DNA of 64,000 nt. Origin: Halalkalibacter krulwichiae (GTDB lineage Bacteria > Bacillota > Bacilli > Bacillales > Bacillaceae_D). Location: the NCBI RefSeq assembly GCF_002109385.1, contig NZ_CP020814.1:2193501-2257500 (forward strand). The letters are read 5' to 3'. A model generated the notes under the pieces. It saw only the letters and a list, made by a program, of their open reading frames with translations. It was not told where the DNA came from and made no database searches. Of this stretch, positions 63,542 through 64,000 are shown piece by piece; position 1 is the stretch's first letter, and each line of letters starts with the position of its first letter. A program made the translations under genes and the position numbers.

Positions 63542-64000
63542 TTATAATAATGCTTCAGCTAATAATTGATAGGATCTGGTTCGCTCTTGATATGTAGATG
63601 GGATCGTTACAATCATTAGTTCTTCTACATCGTACATTCTCTTTAATCCTTGAAGCTCACTAGCCACTTCCGTTTGATTCCCTATTACTGTGTTCCTTTT
63701 TAGTTTTTCGAGTGTTCGTTCTCTGTTAAACGTTTCAATCATTTTACTTGGATCTTTAGTTGTTGTTGTCACATTAATATCTAGAGATTCATTCATTTTC
63801 TTCCAAGCGTAATTGTATAATGCTAATTCCTCTGCCTCTCTTGTTGTGTCTGCACAGATAACAGATACGGTTATTAAAGGCTCTGCTTTATCGCCTTCTT
63901 TTATAGGAGTGAAATGCTTCTTGTATTGTTTAATAATCTCAACACCGTCGTAATCGCTCATGAAATGACCAAATGCATAGGACATACCGTACTCGGCTGC
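63542..64000 (-). CDS. LLM-class (luciferase-like) flavin oxidoreductase, C-terminal part
   Basis: The frame is open to the window edge on the minus strand, so only the last 152 residues are seen. They match the C-terminal part of luciferase-like FMN/F420-dependent monooxygenases of the MsnO8/YceB group: AAEYGMSYAFGHFMSDYDG, PLITVSVICADTTREAEELA, and KRNTVIGNQTEVASELQGL before YDVEELMIVTI. These bind reduced flavin and act on unknown substrates. The catalytic N-terminal half lies outside. Confidence 0.88.
   Translation of the reverse strand, partial: AAEYGMSYAFGHFMSDYDGVEIIKQYKKHFTPIKEGDKAEPLITVSVICADTTREAEELALYNYAWKKMNESLDINVTTTTKDPSKMIETFNRERTLEKLKRNTVIGNQTEVASELQGLKRMYDVEELMIVTIPSTYQERTRSYQLLAEALL

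Overview
The window is low-GC DNA from a spore-forming member of the Bacillaceae with strong anaerobic capacity. The evidence is an alpha/beta-type SASP gene, a KinD-like sporulation kinase, YtpB terpene synthase, the YwaC and HtpG families, Bacillus-type FNR proteins with C-terminal cysteine clusters, and a dif site that differs from B. subtilis dif only in three adjacent bases. An alkaliphilic or anaerobic genus such as Anaerobacillus would fit, but I cannot prove the genus.

Layout. 1-4.1 kb: pyruvate formate-lyase (5' end outside), its activase, and hybrid cluster protein behind an FNR box and an NsrR-like box. 4.1-10.1 kb: a TRIC-type membrane protein, then a GAF/PucR-type regulator divergent from two DUF5058-type membrane proteins and an AbgB-like M20 hydrolase. 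10.2-17.5 kb: a DUF3221 lipoprotein, SASP, an OmpR-type two-component system, a frameshifted bactofilin-like gene, a YwaC-type alarmone synthetase, and htpG under a perfect CIRCE element. 17.7-20.7 kb: a decayed GntR gene split by a complete IS66 element with 8-bp target duplications. 20.9-31.5 kb: an acyltransferase, an ArsR/DUF2087 regulator, an RNA methylase, an RND efflux operon, an SRPBCC/ArsR pair, a methionine aminopeptidase and a Cys/His-rich coat-like protein.

31.7-39.7 kb is an anaerobic respiration island. It holds an Mrp-type ATPase, fnr, a MobA-like gene, and a five-gene operon for a NasC-like molybdopterin nitrate reductase. That operon also encodes a NarI-like membrane subunit, a multi-cluster ferredoxin, a Rieske protein and a small membrane protein; a second fnr follows. 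Promoters in the island and at hcp carry FNR boxes centred about -41.5 from good -10 boxes.

39.7-58.7 kb: metabolic and small genes, including an LL-DAP aminotransferase-like enzyme, a GH15-like protein, DUF3231, cold-shock protein, UbiD, DUF421, gdhA divergent from gltC, cysJI, an MBL-fold hydrolase, an iron-ADH remnant and ytpB. 58.7-64 kb: a KinD-like kinase, a XerS-like recombinase followed 30 bp later by the chromosomal dif site, a frameshifted Ca2+/Na+ antiporter, a type I toxin/antisense-RNA locus, and the C-terminal part of a luciferase-like oxidoreductase. The window therefore sits at the replication terminus, and gene orientation changes near dif.

Working together: FNR links pyruvate, nitrate and NO/hydroxylamine metabolism. 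The OmpR-type regulator appears to control itself, the alarmone-synthetase transcript and the RND pump through the same direct-repeat promoter. Four frameshifts fall in G/C homopolymers and look like single-base losses, so those genes may be intact in the organism.
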